From: an uncultured Bacteroidota bacterium
GTDB taxonomy: Bacteria > Bacteroidota > Bacteroidia > Chitinophagales > LD1
Length of the DNA stretch: 57,755 nucleotides
Assembly: GCA_903861145.1 (NCBI GenBank)
Contig: CAIOTH010000128.1
Location: 1-57,755, forward strand
Reading direction: 5' to 3'
Shown: in pieces, positions 43,798-53,919 of the stretch
Layout: every line of letters begins with the position of its first letter
How positions within the stretch are numbered: the stretch's first letter is position 1
Position numbers and translations under genes: made by a program
Notes under the pieces: model-generated
Told to the model about the DNA's origin: nothing
The model's input: the letters and a program-made list of their open reading frames with translations, nothing else
The model's database searches: none

Positions 43798-44712
43798 ATG
43801 AAAGCAAACAACATTCTTGAAACCATTGGCAACACCCCGCACCTACGTATTAATAAGTTATTTGGCCAACATGAAGTTTGGATAAAACTTGAGCGTCAAA
43901 ACCCAGGCGGAAGCATTAAGGACCGAATTGCATTATCTATGATTGAAGATGCCGAAGCAAAAGGTTTGCTGAAGGCAGGCAGTATAATTATTGAACCAAC
44001 CAGTGGTAACACCGGTATAGGGCTGGCCATGGTGGCGGCCGTAAAAGGATACAAGCTTGTTTTGGTAATGCCCGAATCGATGAGTATTGAGCGCAGAAGA
44101 CTGATGAAAGCTTATGGAGCTACTTTTGAATTGACGCCCCGCGAAAAAGGGATGAAGGGGGCTATTGAAAAGGCAAAGGAATTGGCGGCTGCAACCCCTA
44201 ACTCGTGGATACCGCAGCAATTTGATAACCCCGCCAATGTCGACGTGCATGTAAAAACTACCGCGCAGGAAATATTGAAAGATTTTCCTAACGGTGTTGA
44301 TTACCTAATTACCGGTGTGGGCACCGGTGGCCATATTACCGGTGTTGGAAGGGTGCTGAAAGAGAAGTTCCCTAACACAAAGATATTTGCTGTAGAGCCA
44401 GTGCTTTCACCGGTAATAAGCGGTGGGCAACCAGGGCCACACCCCATACAAGGTATTGGTGCCGGCTTTATACCATCTAACCTGGATATTACAATACTTG
44501 ACGGAGTGATACAGGTTACCAAAGAAGAAGCTTTTGATTATGCGCTACGCGCAACTAAAGAAGAAGCCCTTTTTGGTGGAATATCATCGGGTGCTACATT
44601 AGCTGCTATAGCAAAAAAGTTACCTGAAATACCTGCCGGTAAAATCATACTTGGCTTTAATTACGATACAGGCGAGCGATACTTATCTATTGAGGGCTTA
44701 TTTGAGTTGTAG
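43798..44712 (+). CDS. cysK: Cysteine synthase (O-acetylserine sulfhydrylase)
   Basis: 304 residues, PLP fold-type II. The PLP lysine is K41 in [14 protein letters not shown], the phosphate/substrate loop [11 protein letters not shown] (68-78), and the PLP-phosphate glycine loop [15 protein letters not shown]. It combines O-acetylserine with sulfide to give cysteine. It lies 36 bp after cysE, in one operon behind the Cys-rich leader. The CysK/CysM subtype is not separable by eye; [10 protein letters not shown] is shared by both. The length is normal. Confidence 0.95.
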   Translation: MKANNILETIGNTPHLRINKLFGQHEVWIKLERQNPGGSIKDRIALSMIEDAEAKGLLKAGSIIIEPTSGNTGIGLAMVAAVKGYKLVLVMPESMSIERRRLMKAYGATFELTPREKGMKGAIEKAKELAAATPNSWIPQQFDNPANVDVHVKTTAQEILKDFPNGVDYLITGVGTGGHITGVGRVLKEKFPNTKIFAVEPVLSPVISGGQPGPHPIQGIGAGFIPSNLDITILDGVIQVTKEEAFDYALRATKEEALFGGISSGATLAAIAKKLPEIPAGKIILGFNYDTGERYLSIEGLFEL

Positions 44713-44908
44713 GAAACTCTAACCTGCTTTCAAATTGCGCGCTGTTATTTAATACATCCACTAAGGCCTTTTCTTTTCGCTTTTTAAAGTACTCGGGCAG
44801 GAGGTTTATTACAGCCTCTTTGTATTTGCATTGCAATATGGGTAAGGTTTGTTCGGGGTGGGGTAATATCCATTCCTGGGCACAAATCTGTATTCGGTAG
44901 GTTAGCAT
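44687..44908 (-). CDS. Small hypothetical protein overlapping the cysK 3' end
   Basis: 73 residues, antiparallel to cysK, with the last 26 bp overlapping it. It looks protein-like ([20 protein letters not shown], then [18 protein letters not shown]) with helical composition and no low complexity, and starts with ATG at 44908. No family is recognised. It may be a genuine small gene convergent with cysK, but the overlap lowers confidence. Confidence 0.4.
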   Translation of the reverse strand: MLTYRIQICAQEWILPHPEQTLPILQCKYKEAVINLLPEYFKKRKEKALVDVLNNSAQFESRLEFPTTQISPQ

Positions 44909-45048
44909 GCCGCAAATTTAATAGCCGGATGCGCAATGTATTTGCGCAGAGCGTAAGTAATGAGGCGTTCTATAAAAGATGGAATAGCACTTTATTGCGC
45001 TGATAATCATTTGATAAGAAGGGAGCTGAAGAAAGTCAGGCCCCCTTC

Positions 45049-45065
45049 TTTGGAATCATTCTAAA
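45049..45065 (+). promoter_or_regulatory. Fur-like box 1
   Basis: TTTGGAATCATTCTAAA is a 6-5-6 inverted repeat matching the palindrome TTTAGA-ATnAT-TCTAAA at all but one position. Confidence 0.55.
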
Positions 45066-45088
45066 TAAAGTTTTGATTTGTCTTGTTA

Positions 45089-45105
45089 TTTAGATTTATT
45101 CTAAA
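45089..45105 (+). promoter_or_regulatory. Fur-like box 2
   Basis: TTTAGATTTATTCTAAA has perfect 6-bp arms with a 5-nt spacer, 40 bp (about four helical turns) from box 1. Paired sites of this form upstream of an iron receptor suggest Fur repression. Confidence 0.6.
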
Positions 45106-45284
45106 CAAGTAAAGTGAAGAGCAAATTCCTTTCGTCTTTCATATCGGGTTTAGCTATAAATGCCAATTTTCTTCAGCTCGGTAACTGTTTTAAATCATAC
45201 CGCTGGAGGGAGCCGTTCCGCATTTTTGACCTGTTTCCAAATCAGAACCGTTTTTATCGAATTTATCAAAACTGATTACTGCAC

Positions 45285-47495
45285 ATGTATTTAAAATTGA
45301 CCCGCTTTATTTGTGCCCTCGCTACCTTAACCCCTGTTCTTTTTGCAAGCGCTCAGGTACGAAATGATACGGTTAGCAAAACGCCTAAAACCTATAACAT
45401 ACAAGAGGTGAGCATTACCGGTGTAAAAAGTTTAAAAGGCATGGGCCATTTAAGCGATGAAGTGGGTGGAATTGTGTATGCCGGTAAAAAAACCGAAGTT
45501 TTGTTGTTGGATAGTATTGATGCCAATATAGCGCAAAGCAATCCACGCCAGTTATTGGGCCGTTTGCCCGGTGCTGTTTTTTCGGAAACTGAAGGGGGGG
45601 GATTTCCCAGTAATGGTATTGGTTTTCGGGGTGTTAATCCTGTACAGTCCATAGAGACTAACACCCGGCAAAATGGATACAATATTTCGGCAGATCTTTT
45701 TGGGTATAATGAGGCCTATTTTTTGCCCCCGCTTGAGGCGGTGGAGCAAATTCAAGTAATTCGTGGTGCCGCATCGCTTCAGTTTGGGCCGCAGTTTGGC
45801 GGGGCTATTAACTATATAGTTAAACAAGGCCCAAAGGATAAACCTTTTGAGTTTAACACCGAGCAAACGTTGGGTAGTTATGGTTTCTTTAATTCATACA
45901 ATAGCATAGGCGGTAATTATAAGCGTTTTAGCTATTTCGGATATTTTGATTTTAGCACCCAACAAGGGTGGAGGCCAAATTCAAACTTTAGGCAGTATAA
46001 TGGTTATGTGCACTTGCAATACAATTTTAACGACAATGTAAAATTGAGTGCCGAGTATTCGGCTATGCAGAATCGCATTCATATGTCGGGAGGTTTGAAT
46101 GATGCAGAGTTTGCAGCTGATCCTCGAGCGTCGTATCGCGACCGTAACTGGTTAAGCAGCCCCTGGAACATTGTAGCCTTGATGCTTGATGCAAAAATCG
46201 GAACACATGCGTCGTTTACCTGGAAGAACGCATTTATGAATAGCGCCCGCAATTTAGTTTGGCGTAATGAGGATGGTGGCCCACAGGTTTTGGATACCAT
46301 TAACCCTGCAACTAACCAATACGATAACCGCGAAGTTGAGCGTGAGCAATTTCGCAATTTTACTTCTGAGGGTCGTTTTTTGGTGCATTATAACCTTGGC
46401 CAAACCGAAAATACCTTTGCCGGCGGCTTAAGATTTTATTATTCAGCATTGGGCAGAATGGGGCATGGAAACGGAACTACCGGTGCTGACTTTGATATGA
46501 GCATTGATAGCAACGGCTGGGGCACTGATTCCAAATACACTACCGTTAATGTGGCGCCGTTTTTTGAGAATGTTTTTAGGGTGACATCCAGATTTTCAAT
46601 AACACCGGGTTTTAGGTTTGAGTATATCCACTCATCCGAGAGCGGTTATACCGATGCATACAGTAGCAGCAATCCTCCTCCGCCTTCTAGCCGTACCCGT
46701 TACATACCGTTGGCTGGTATTGGTTTGCAGTACGACGTGGCGCGCCGCATGCAGTTTTATGCCAATATCTCGCAAGCGTACAAGCCGATGGATTATGATG
46801 CTATTACCCCGTTTGGAAGTACTGCTGTTATTGACCCTCATTTAAAAGACGCCTCAGGTTTTAATTCAGATTTGGGCTTTAGAGGAACCTTAAAAAATTA
46901 TTTGATGTTTGACGTAAATGCTTTTGCATTGCTTTACAACAATACTATCGGTATCGTTCAAAAAACTGATTCGGGTGGTACCTATGATTTTGAAACCAAC
47001 GTTGCTAATAGCCTGCATATAGGAACAGAAACTTACGTTGAACTTTTCCCGGTTAAGATGCTTACCAGTAGTGAAAAATACGGGCAGTTTAGCTTTTATA
47101 ATTCGTTTAGCTATATACACGCCAAATATATTTCCGGGCTTTATAAAGGCAATTGGGATGAAAACGCTCCGCAATTTGTTGAGCGTTTGGGAGCCACTTA
47201 TGCCATTAAAGGGTTTTCGGCAACGTTTAACTTTAGCTATACCTCCATGTGCTATACTGATGCGACTAATACCAGGTATAGCGCTGATGACGCAACTGTG
47301 GGTATCATTCCTTCGTACATAGTTATGGATGTTTCGGCCACGTATAAGTTTTTGAAGAGGTTTAATATAAAGGCGGGTATTAATAACCTGGCCAATACTA
47401 ACTACTTTACTTTGCGTACAGGCGAATACCCAGGCCCGGGCATAATTCCCTCCGTAGGCCGTAGTTTTTATGTGGGTATTGGTGCGCGTTTCTAA
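45285..47495 (+). CDS. TonB-dependent receptor, FecA-like (ferric citrate/siderophore type)
   Basis: 736 residues with a signal peptide (LTRFICALATLTPVLFASAQ). The N-terminal plug domain includes QLLGRLPGAVFSETEGGG, GIGFRGVNP and VEQIQVIRGAASLQFGPQFGGAINYIVKQ, typical of the FecA branch. The 22-strand barrel region follows and ends FYVGIGARF, with the terminal aromatic needed for BAM insertion. It imports an iron chelate across the outer membrane using TonB-ExbBD. There is no N-terminal FecR-signalling extension or CarboxypepD repeat, and no SusD partner follows, so an iron rather than glycan role fits. Two Fur-like boxes lie upstream. Confidence 0.9.
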   Translation: MYLKLTRFICALATLTPVLFASAQVRNDTVSKTPKTYNIQEVSITGVKSLKGMGHLSDEVGGIVYAGKKTEVLLLDSIDANIAQSNPRQLLGRLPGAVFSETEGGGFPSNGIGFRGVNPVQSIETNTRQNGYNISADLFGYNEAYFLPPLEAVEQIQVIRGAASLQFGPQFGGAINYIVKQGPKDKPFEFNTEQTLGSYGFFNSYNSIGGNYKRFSYFGYFDFSTQQGWRPNSNFRQYNGYVHLQYNFNDNVKLSAEYSAMQNRIHMSGGLNDAEFAADPRASYRDRNWLSSPWNIVALMLDAKIGTHASFTWKNAFMNSARNLVWRNEDGGPQVLDTINPATNQYDNREVEREQFRNFTSEGRFLVHYNLGQTENTFAGGLRFYYSALGRMGHGNGTTGADFDMSIDSNGWGTDSKYTTVNVAPFFENVFRVTSRFSITPGFRFEYIHSSESGYTDAYSSSNPPPPSSRTRYIPLAGIGLQYDVARRMQFYANISQAYKPMDYDAITPFGSTAVIDPHLKDASGFNSDLGFRGTLKNYLMFDVNAFALLYNNTIGIVQKTDSGGTYDFETNVANSLHIGTETYVELFPVKMLTSSEKYGQFSFYNSFSYIHAKYISGLYKGNWDENAPQFVERLGATYAIKGFSATFNFSYTSMCYTDATNTRYSADDATVGIIPSYIVMDVSATYKFLKRFNIKAGINNLANTNYFTLRTGEYPGPGIIPSVGRSFYVGIGARF

Positions 47496-47617
47496 CTATG
47501 CCCTTTTAAGGTAGTGAAAGAAGATTGTTGCTTTCAGCTTTACTTTTACTTTTACGCTGCATTATTAAACTTATCGATACAAGCTTTATGCTTGTAAAGG
47601 TGCAGTTGTAAATATTC

Positions 47618-49042
47618 ATGAGCAGCCAACAAAAAAAAATATACCACGGGCTTTTTGCCACAACTATAGTGGCCCTTTTGGTTTTTAAATGGGGCGACCT
47701 GCACCTGCCATTTTTTTGGGATGAGCTGGGGGTTTATTCGCGAGCTGCCCATCACCAATTTATTAATGGTATTAGTTTATTGCCATCATCATTACCTCCT
47801 GAATTATCGCGGGGGCACCCTCTGTTATTTACTTTTATGAATGCACTGGCCTGGCGCGTTTTTGGAGAGCAGGTATTTGCTGCGCATCTTTTTTGTTTTT
47901 CTATTTCGATGCTTTTGTTGCTGGCGATATACGTTAAGGTGAGCAAATATTTTGACTCACTAACTGCCATTATTAGTGTGATTGTGCTAAGCGTTCAACC
48001 GCTTTTTTTGGCTCAATCGGCAATGGTATTGCCTGAAATTATGCTTGCACTTTTAGTTTTTCTGGCCATTTGCAGTTATTATGAAAATAAGTTTTTGCTG
48101 TTTGCAGTGTTTGCCTCGATGGCCATTCTTACAAAAGAAGCGGCGATTGTTATACCTCTTATTGCGCTCACCTATTCGGTTAAGCGTGCGGTGTTAATGC
48201 GTAGGCTACTGCCGTCACTAAAATTTGGTGCATTGCTTTTAACTATCGTTCCTTACGTAATATTTGGGCTGTTTCTTGTTATACAAAAGCAGCAAAACGG
48301 TTGGTATTTTTTTCCATTGCATATTGACCATGTTGGATTTAGTGTTGATGTATTTGTGCAGCAGATTCAGTCATTTACTTCCTTTTTATTTTGGGGACAG
48401 GGTAGAAATTTATCTACAATAGTATGTATAGTGGGCGCAATTGTTGCCATGTTGTTAGGTAAGTACCGATTGGTAAGCGTAGGGCGGAGCTTTACTCTTT
48501 TGCTTTTAATTACCGGGTTAGCATTTTTGGGATTTAACTCGATTACTGATCTCTACATGGAAAGATATGTAATTGTTGTAATGGTATGTTTTTCAATTTT
48601 TACTGCTTCTGCGCTGACCACTGTTTCCAAAAATAGATTAGTTGCTGCGGGGTTTGTAATTGCGCTGGTTATAATAAGCAGTCAAAATCTTGAGGGGAAT
48701 GTTTTTCACTATGATGCCGATTTGGGATACCGGCACGAGGTGAACGTTAATCAGCAGGCGGTTAATTATGTAGTTAAAATACAGAAGCCCGGGGATGAGG
48801 TAATGGGCAATTTTCCTATTGGGTTTTCCCTTAACTTTTCCGCTGGTGGTTACTTAGGTGAAGGAGATGTTAGATATAAGAGGGATGATGATAATAGTTA
48901 TTATTTGCTTATTGCTGACCCGGGCACGGATTATCATCCGGAGGGTCCAAGCGACGAGCGAATATTGATTAAAAATTTTGATGACCACTTTGCGCACGTC
49001 CAGGTTTATTGGGTGAGGAAAAAGAAAGTTGAGCAACTATGA
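47618..49042 (+). CDS. GT39/ArnT-like membrane glycosyltransferase
   Basis: 474 residues with about ten hydrophobic helices. The N-terminal luminal loop after TM1 carries FFWDELGVYSRAAH, the acidic DE catalytic-type motif of GT-C enzymes (PMT_2/ArnT). GHPLLFTFMNALAWRVFG follows, the G[HR]P loop of the family. It should transfer a sugar from a polyprenyl-phosphate donor in the inner membrane, to lipid or protein. The short, soluble C-terminus contains a YRHEVNVNQQAVNYV segment. Its stop overlaps the next start (ATGA), so the two genes are translationally coupled. Confidence 0.85.
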   Translation: MSSQQKKIYHGLFATTIVALLVFKWGDLHLPFFWDELGVYSRAAHHQFINGISLLPSSLPPELSRGHPLLFTFMNALAWRVFGEQVFAAHLFCFSISMLLLLAIYVKVSKYFDSLTAIISVIVLSVQPLFLAQSAMVLPEIMLALLVFLAICSYYENKFLLFAVFASMAILTKEAAIVIPLIALTYSVKRAVLMRRLLPSLKFGALLLTIVPYVIFGLFLVIQKQQNGWYFFPLHIDHVGFSVDVFVQQIQSFTSFLFWGQGRNLSTIVCIVGAIVAMLLGKYRLVSVGRSFTLLLLITGLAFLGFNSITDLYMERYVIVVMVCFSIFTASALTTVSKNRLVAAGFVIALVIISSQNLEGNVFHYDADLGYRHEVNVNQQAVNYVVKIQKPGDEVMGNFPIGFSLNFSAGGYLGEGDVRYKRDDDNSYYLLIADPGTDYHPEGPSDERILIKNFDDHFAHVQVYWVRKKKVEQL

Positions 49043-49377
49043 ATATTGAAGAGCTTCGTAAATTTTGTCTTTCGCAAAAAGGTGCCACTGAAGATGTAAA
49101 ATGGGGCGCCGACCTCTGTTTTTGTATTGGTGGTAAAATGTTTTGTGTTACCGGGTTCAATCCGCCCATGAAGGTTTCGGTAAAAGTAAGGGATGAAGAA
49201 TTTGACGAATTGTGCAGCCGGGAAGGAATTATTATTGCACCTTACACCGGGCGTTACAAATGGATTTACATTGAAGATGCAAATGTTTTTAGCGATAAGG
49301 AGTGGAAACATTACATACAGCAAAGCTATGAGCTGGTAAAGGCGAAACTGCCTAAGAAGGTGTTAGCAGGTATTTAA
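49039..49377 (+). CDS. MmcQ/YjbR-family protein
   Basis: 112 residues, the typical size of the CyaY-like YjbR fold: MNIEELRKFCLSQKGATEDV, KMFCVTGFNPPMKVSVKV, and RYKWIYIEDANVFSDKEW near the conserved KW.W motif. Members are often called DNA-binding, but the biochemical role is not established. It overlaps the upstream glycosyltransferase gene by 4 bp; the functional link is unclear. Confidence 0.9.
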   Translation: MNIEELRKFCLSQKGATEDVKWGADLCFCIGGKMFCVTGFNPPMKVSVKVRDEEFDELCSREGIIIAPYTGRYKWIYIEDANVFSDKEWKHYIQQSYELVKAKLPKKVLAGI

Positions 49378-49500
49378 TGATTGCATAGCTGCTCTTCTGT
49401 CTTACTTTGTCTATTTAACCAACACCTTGCTTTATAGGCCCTAATCATCCTCATTTCTTTAAAACAATTACTTTAGCCAGTAACTAACCATCTATACCTG

Positions 49501-51885
49501 ATGAGAAAACATTACCTTCTTCCGATTCTTGTATTACTTGCTTTTTGTTTTAAGCTGGACGCAGCAAGCGTATCGCAAACAGATGCACAGCAAGTAGCGT
49601 TGAATTTCTACAAAATTAAAACCAAGGATAATCCTTCGCGTATAGCGCCGTTTGCCAATTTGGTGTACTATCAAACAGATGTAGATAGCAGAGTTGTTTT
49701 TTATGTTTTTGACATGAGCCCTGCGAAGGGTTTTGTAATTGTTGCGGCTGAGGATAATGTGATACCGGTACTTGGGTATTCGACCGAAAGTAATTTCAAA
49801 ATGAATTTCAGCCGTATCGGGTTAAATCATTGGATGAAAAAAACTGCGGTAAATATTCACCTCGCTTTAATAAATAACGCCGTGGCTGATGAACGTATAA
49901 CTAATCAATGGAGTGCTTATAGAGCGGGGAACAATCCGATGGCTGAAAAGAGCAATACCGTTGCCCCTTTGGTTACTACTACATGGGACCAGGAAAACGA
50001 TATCAGTAATCCGCCACCTTTTATTTACAATTTGCTTTGCCCTTGGAATAGTACCGATAACCAACGATGTTTAACCGGTTGCGTGGCTACGGCGCAGGCA
50101 CAGGTTATGAAATACTGGAACTATCCTGCTACCGGGGCAGGGTCTTTTTCTTATGTTGACAGTATATCAAATGGTTATTCGAATGATTATGGAACACTCT
50201 CTTCAAATTTTGCAGCACATACATATCAATGGCAATTAATGCCCTCGGTGTTAACCGGTAGCGAGCCTTTGGTGCAAGATTCGGCGGTGGATGTGTTGAT
50301 GTATGATTGTTGCGTGAGTGTTGGCATGGATTTTGGCGATGATAACCAGAGTGGTAGTGGCGCTGAGGCGCTTTTGTCGCTTGAATTGCCTTATGATTCT
50401 TTTTGCAGCCAGTATGCACTGGGTAAGTACTTTGCTTACAACTGGGATACCATGCAGGGAATTATTGAAGCAAATTATTCGGCGGCGGCATGGACCGCGT
50501 TAATTGAACATGAAATGAACGTAGGCCGCCCCGTAATTTATGAAGGCGATGATGCCAGCCAGGGTGGCCATGCATGGGTATGCGATGGTTACGATGCCAA
50601 CAACAATTTGCACATGAATTGGGGATGGAGCGGATTTGATAATGGTTACTTTGCAATTAATAATCTTACCACCTCGGGTAATTTTAACCCGGTGCAGAAT
50701 GATGATGCACTGATTGGTATAATGCCTAAATTCCCACGCGCACCTATTACTAACTTTACGGCAAGTCTAACAAGTTCATGTACGGGTAATGTACAGTTTA
50801 CTGATTTCTCGCAGGATTTGCCTACGTCGTGGAGTTGGGATTTTGGCGATGGGGCAAATTCAACGCAGCAAAGTCCGGTGCACAGTTATGCCACCAATGG
50901 AACTTATACTGTAACCCTTACGGCGACCAACCCTGCGGGCTCAACGCCTAAAACCATGACTAATTATGTAACGGTTAATATGCTGACTGCACCGACGGTA
51001 ACCAATGTTTCTGCCGCTAGTCCTCAATCATTCTCACTTTCGGCAACAACCGCAAATACGGTTGCCTGGTATGATGCAAGCGGAACATTGCTTTCAACTT
51101 CTAATCCTTTTGTTACACCTGTAGTTAGTTCTACAACTACTTACTATGTTCAGGATTCGGTAGCGTCTCCATCAACACATGTGGGGGCGGCCAATCAACA
51201 AATTGGCAACGGCGGTTATGCAACCGATCCATATGCTGTGCAGTTTAACGTGCTTAGTCCGTGCGTAATTCATAGTGTTTATGTGTACGCACAAAATGCG
51301 GCTTACCGTAATTTCCAGGTAATTGATTCTACCGGACATACTATGGCGCAGAGTTCAGTATTTTGCCCTGCCGGGGGCAGCACCGCAGCAATAAACTTAA
51401 AGCTTGATGCAGGCGGCCCGTATTTTATGCAGGTGGGTGATACGCTTGGTTTATATAGTAATAGTGCCGGTGGAAATTATCCTTATACAGATTCATTGGG
51501 TCTGATCAGCATTACCGGTAATACAGCATTTGACCCCGCGGCCTACTATTATTTTTACAATTGGGTGGTTAAAGCTCCGGATTGTGTTTCGCCGCGCGTG
51601 CCGGTAACGGCAAGTATTACCACCGGTATCAATACTTTAACCGACGCTATTACATTCAACATGTTCCCTAACCCTGCGGCCGATGATGTAGTACTGCAGA
51701 CTAATGAAACCGGTAGTGAATTGATTTGGAGTGTGAAAAATATTTTGGGACAAACTGTTATTACCAAAAACGCGGAGGCAGCCCAAACTCATATCAACCT
51801 TTCAAATATGGCCAATGGTATTTACCTGGTAGAATTAAGGGCCGGTGAAAAATCGGCGGTTAAGAAACTTGTTATAAGTCGTTAG
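49501..51885 (+). CDS. T9SS-sorted C10 (streptopain-like) cysteine protease with PKD domain
   Basis: 794 residues. Signal peptide, then an inhibitory propeptide of the SpeB/interpain type (DAQQVALNFYKIK...GFVIVAAEDNVIPVLGYS). The peptidase C10 domain has the nucleophile C194 in CLTGCVATAQAQVMKYW and general base H357 in GGHAWVCDGYD, plus MNWGWSGFDNGYF. A PKD domain (WSWDFGDGANSTQQSP) and an Ig-like domain precede the type A sorting domain (FNMFPNPAADDVVL, MANGIYLVELRAG). It should be secreted as a zymogen and degrade proteins extracellularly. Both catalytic residues are present. Confidence 0.93.
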   Translation: MRKHYLLPILVLLAFCFKLDAASVSQTDAQQVALNFYKIKTKDNPSRIAPFANLVYYQTDVDSRVVFYVFDMSPAKGFVIVAAEDNVIPVLGYSTESNFKMNFSRIGLNHWMKKTAVNIHLALINNAVADERITNQWSAYRAGNNPMAEKSNTVAPLVTTTWDQENDISNPPPFIYNLLCPWNSTDNQRCLTGCVATAQAQVMKYWNYPATGAGSFSYVDSISNGYSNDYGTLSSNFAAHTYQWQLMPSVLTGSEPLVQDSAVDVLMYDCCVSVGMDFGDDNQSGSGAEALLSLELPYDSFCSQYALGKYFAYNWDTMQGIIEANYSAAAWTALIEHEMNVGRPVIYEGDDASQGGHAWVCDGYDANNNLHMNWGWSGFDNGYFAINNLTTSGNFNPVQNDDALIGIMPKFPRAPITNFTASLTSSCTGNVQFTDFSQDLPTSWSWDFGDGANSTQQSPVHSYATNGTYTVTLTATNPAGSTPKTMTNYVTVNMLTAPTVTNVSAASPQSFSLSATTANTVAWYDASGTLLSTSNPFVTPVVSSTTTYYVQDSVASPSTHVGAANQQIGNGGYATDPYAVQFNVLSPCVIHSVYVYAQNAAYRNFQVIDSTGHTMAQSSVFCPAGGSTAAINLKLDAGGPYFMQVGDTLGLYSNSAGGNYPYTDSLGLISITGNTAFDPAAYYYFYNWVVKAPDCVSPRVPVTASITTGINTLTDAITFNMFPNPAADDVVLQTNETGSELIWSVKNILGQTVITKNAEAAQTHINLSNMANGIYLVELRAGEKSAVKKLVISR

Positions 51886-51916
51886 GCAAGCACCTTGTAC
51901 ACCAGATCGTTTTTGG

Positions 51917-51949
51917 CTGGCCGGCATTAATGCCGGCCAGTTTTATTTT
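51917..51949 (+). terminator. Intrinsic terminator after the C10 protease
   Basis: A fully palindromic CTGGCCGGCATT / AATGCCGGCCAG stem (51917-51940) is followed by TTTTATTTT. Confidence 0.85.
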
Positions 51950-52106
51950 AAGGGGTGAGGGCATTAAAATTGACACTAAAAGCTGCTTTTTAGATCAAAA
52001 CTGGAGCGAATTACGTGTATGTTGCCGAATACTGCGTTAACTGTTGGTTCTCTTTGAAACTCAAAGCCTGTTTTAGAGTATAAATACCTAAACACTGGCC
52101 ATTTTT

Positions 52107-53909
52107 ATGCTGACAGTTTCGAATATTGGGATTGACTTGAATAACCTTATTCTGGAAGCTGAGGAATTGGTAGAGAGAAGAAAGCCAGAGGCATTGCTTT
52201 TGGCCGAAAGGGCCATGTTGCTTGCCCTGCAAACTAAGGAGCCACGTAACATTGCTTATGCCAAATATATTGTTGCATTTTATCACTGCCTGGTGGTTAA
52301 CGATTATGACCGCGCCATCCAATTGTGCAACGACACTCTAAAGGAATATGAGGCGAATGATATTGCCGATGTAGTATATAAAATATACATGACCCTTGGT
52401 AATGCCTACCATCTAAAGGGCGATGCATTTTCAGCACATGATAATTACCTAAAGGGCCTTAAGAAATTGGAGGCCCGTAATGAGCTTACCATTCGCGAGA
52501 AAGGCTTTGCGGCTTCTTTTTATTACAACGCATCTCTGCTTTTAATTGCTGAACAAAATGAAGCCGCTGAGGAATATTTACTAAGAGCTATTGAAATTTA
52601 CAAAGAAATTGAAAGCGGTTTTAAGCTGTCGAAAAGCTATTGTGCTTATTCAGCAGTACTCAAAAACCGTGGTGAATTTGAACAGGCCATTGAACTTTTG
52701 TTTAAGGCTCTGGAAATTGACCAGCGGATTAATGACCCATACAGCATTGCCCTTACAAAAGCTAACCTGGGCATCCTTTCGTTGCGCACCGGTAAATTAG
52801 ATGAAGCATTTAATTGGCTTACAGATTCACTGGGTTATTATACCGATAACCAAATGGAGTATGAAATGGCCATGACAAAAGTAAGCATGGGCGAAACATT
52901 ATTTGCCATTGGGCGCCAGGATGAAGCAATTGAACAAATGCTGGAGGCGGAGGAACTGTTTAATAAACTTGAGAACAAGCGCGAGCTATCGGGCTTATAT
53001 AAATCGCTGGCAGATTTTTTTGGAAAGCTGGAAGATTATAAGTGTGCCTGGGAATATGAACAAAAGCACAGCGAGAGCCTGAAATATTTCTTCAATATCG
53101 AAAGAGAAAATGCCGTAACCCGCGCCCGTAAAGAGTTTGAAACAGGACAGAAAGAAAAAGAAGCTGAATTGCTAAAAGCAAAGAACGAAGAAATACAGCT
53201 TTACGTGCGCAAGTTGGAATCATCTAACAACGAACTTAAACGGTTTGCCCATGTGGCATCGCACGATTTGAGAGAACCTTTGCGCATGGTGAATTCGTAC
53301 ATGAACCTATTGCTTAAAAGCATGAAGGGCAACATTACTGAAACACAGGCCGAGTTTATTGCGTTTGCTATTGATGGTTCAAAAAGGATGGACCAGCTGA
53401 TTATTGACTTATTGAGCCTTGCAAGGGTTGACAGAGACCCGAGGATTGCGAAGGTTAACTTGCGTACCGTTTTTGAAGAAATTGCACTGAATCTGGATGC
53501 TTTAATAAAAGAAAAGAATGCGACAATTAAATTGCCGGACCATTTACCCGAAATAATGGCAGACCGAACCCAAATGCTGCAAGTGTTTCAAAACTTAATT
53601 GCCAATGGAATAAAGTATAACACCAGTGAAACACCGGCTATTGAAATACAATGTATAAAGAGAAAAAATGACATCGAAATTTTGGTTGCGGACAATGGGG
53701 TTGGTATTTCGGAAGAGTTTAGGGGCAAAGTGTTTGAAATATTTCAGCGGCTTAATTCGGTAAAGGATGCCAAAGGTTCGGGTATCGGCTTATCTATTGC
53801 CAAAAAAATTGTTGATAGTTTGAATGGCAAAATATGGATTGAAGATAACCAGCCCCGGGGCTGCGTTTTTGCCATTAGTTTACCGGTTAGCCTTATTGTT
53901 AATGTTTAA
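52107..53909 (+). CDS. Cytoplasmic TPR-containing sensor histidine kinase
   Basis: 600 residues. No signal peptide or membrane helix. Residues ~30-325 are six or seven tetratricopeptide repeats (for example RAIQLCNDTLKEYE, EQAIELLFKALEIDQ, DEAIEQMLEAEELF). A coiled linker (about 340-380) leads to the HisKA domain with H-box FAHVASHDLREPLRMV. HATPase: N box NLIANGIKYN, G1 LVADNGVGIS, F box VFEIFQRL, G2 GSGIGLSIAKK. Unlike the usual Bacteroidota TPR kinases it lacks the transmembrane segment between TPR and kinase, so it senses cytosolic partners. No response regulator is adjacent. Confidence 0.93.
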   Translation: MLTVSNIGIDLNNLILEAEELVERRKPEALLLAERAMLLALQTKEPRNIAYAKYIVAFYHCLVVNDYDRAIQLCNDTLKEYEANDIADVVYKIYMTLGNAYHLKGDAFSAHDNYLKGLKKLEARNELTIREKGFAASFYYNASLLLIAEQNEAAEEYLLRAIEIYKEIESGFKLSKSYCAYSAVLKNRGEFEQAIELLFKALEIDQRINDPYSIALTKANLGILSLRTGKLDEAFNWLTDSLGYYTDNQMEYEMAMTKVSMGETLFAIGRQDEAIEQMLEAEELFNKLENKRELSGLYKSLADFFGKLEDYKCAWEYEQKHSESLKYFFNIERENAVTRARKEFETGQKEKEAELLKAKNEEIQLYVRKLESSNNELKRFAHVASHDLREPLRMVNSYMNLLLKSMKGNITETQAEFIAFAIDGSKRMDQLIIDLLSLARVDRDPRIAKVNLRTVFEEIALNLDALIKEKNATIKLPDHLPEIMADRTQMLQVFQNLIANGIKYNTSETPAIEIQCIKRKNDIEILVADNGVGISEEFRGKVFEIFQRLNSVKDAKGSGIGLSIAKKIVDSLNGKIWIEDNQPRGCVFAISLPVSLIVNV

Positions 53910-53919
53910 GTAACCGGAT

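Larger units (their letters stand above)
44909..45284. other. Regulatory intergenic region upstream of the FecA-like receptor
   Basis: 376 bp without a credible gene. It contains a G/C hairpin-like stretch (GAAGGG at 45018 with CCCTTC at 45043), two Fur-like palindromes (45049 and 45089) and a ~180-nt leader before the receptor ATG. Confidence 0.5.
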
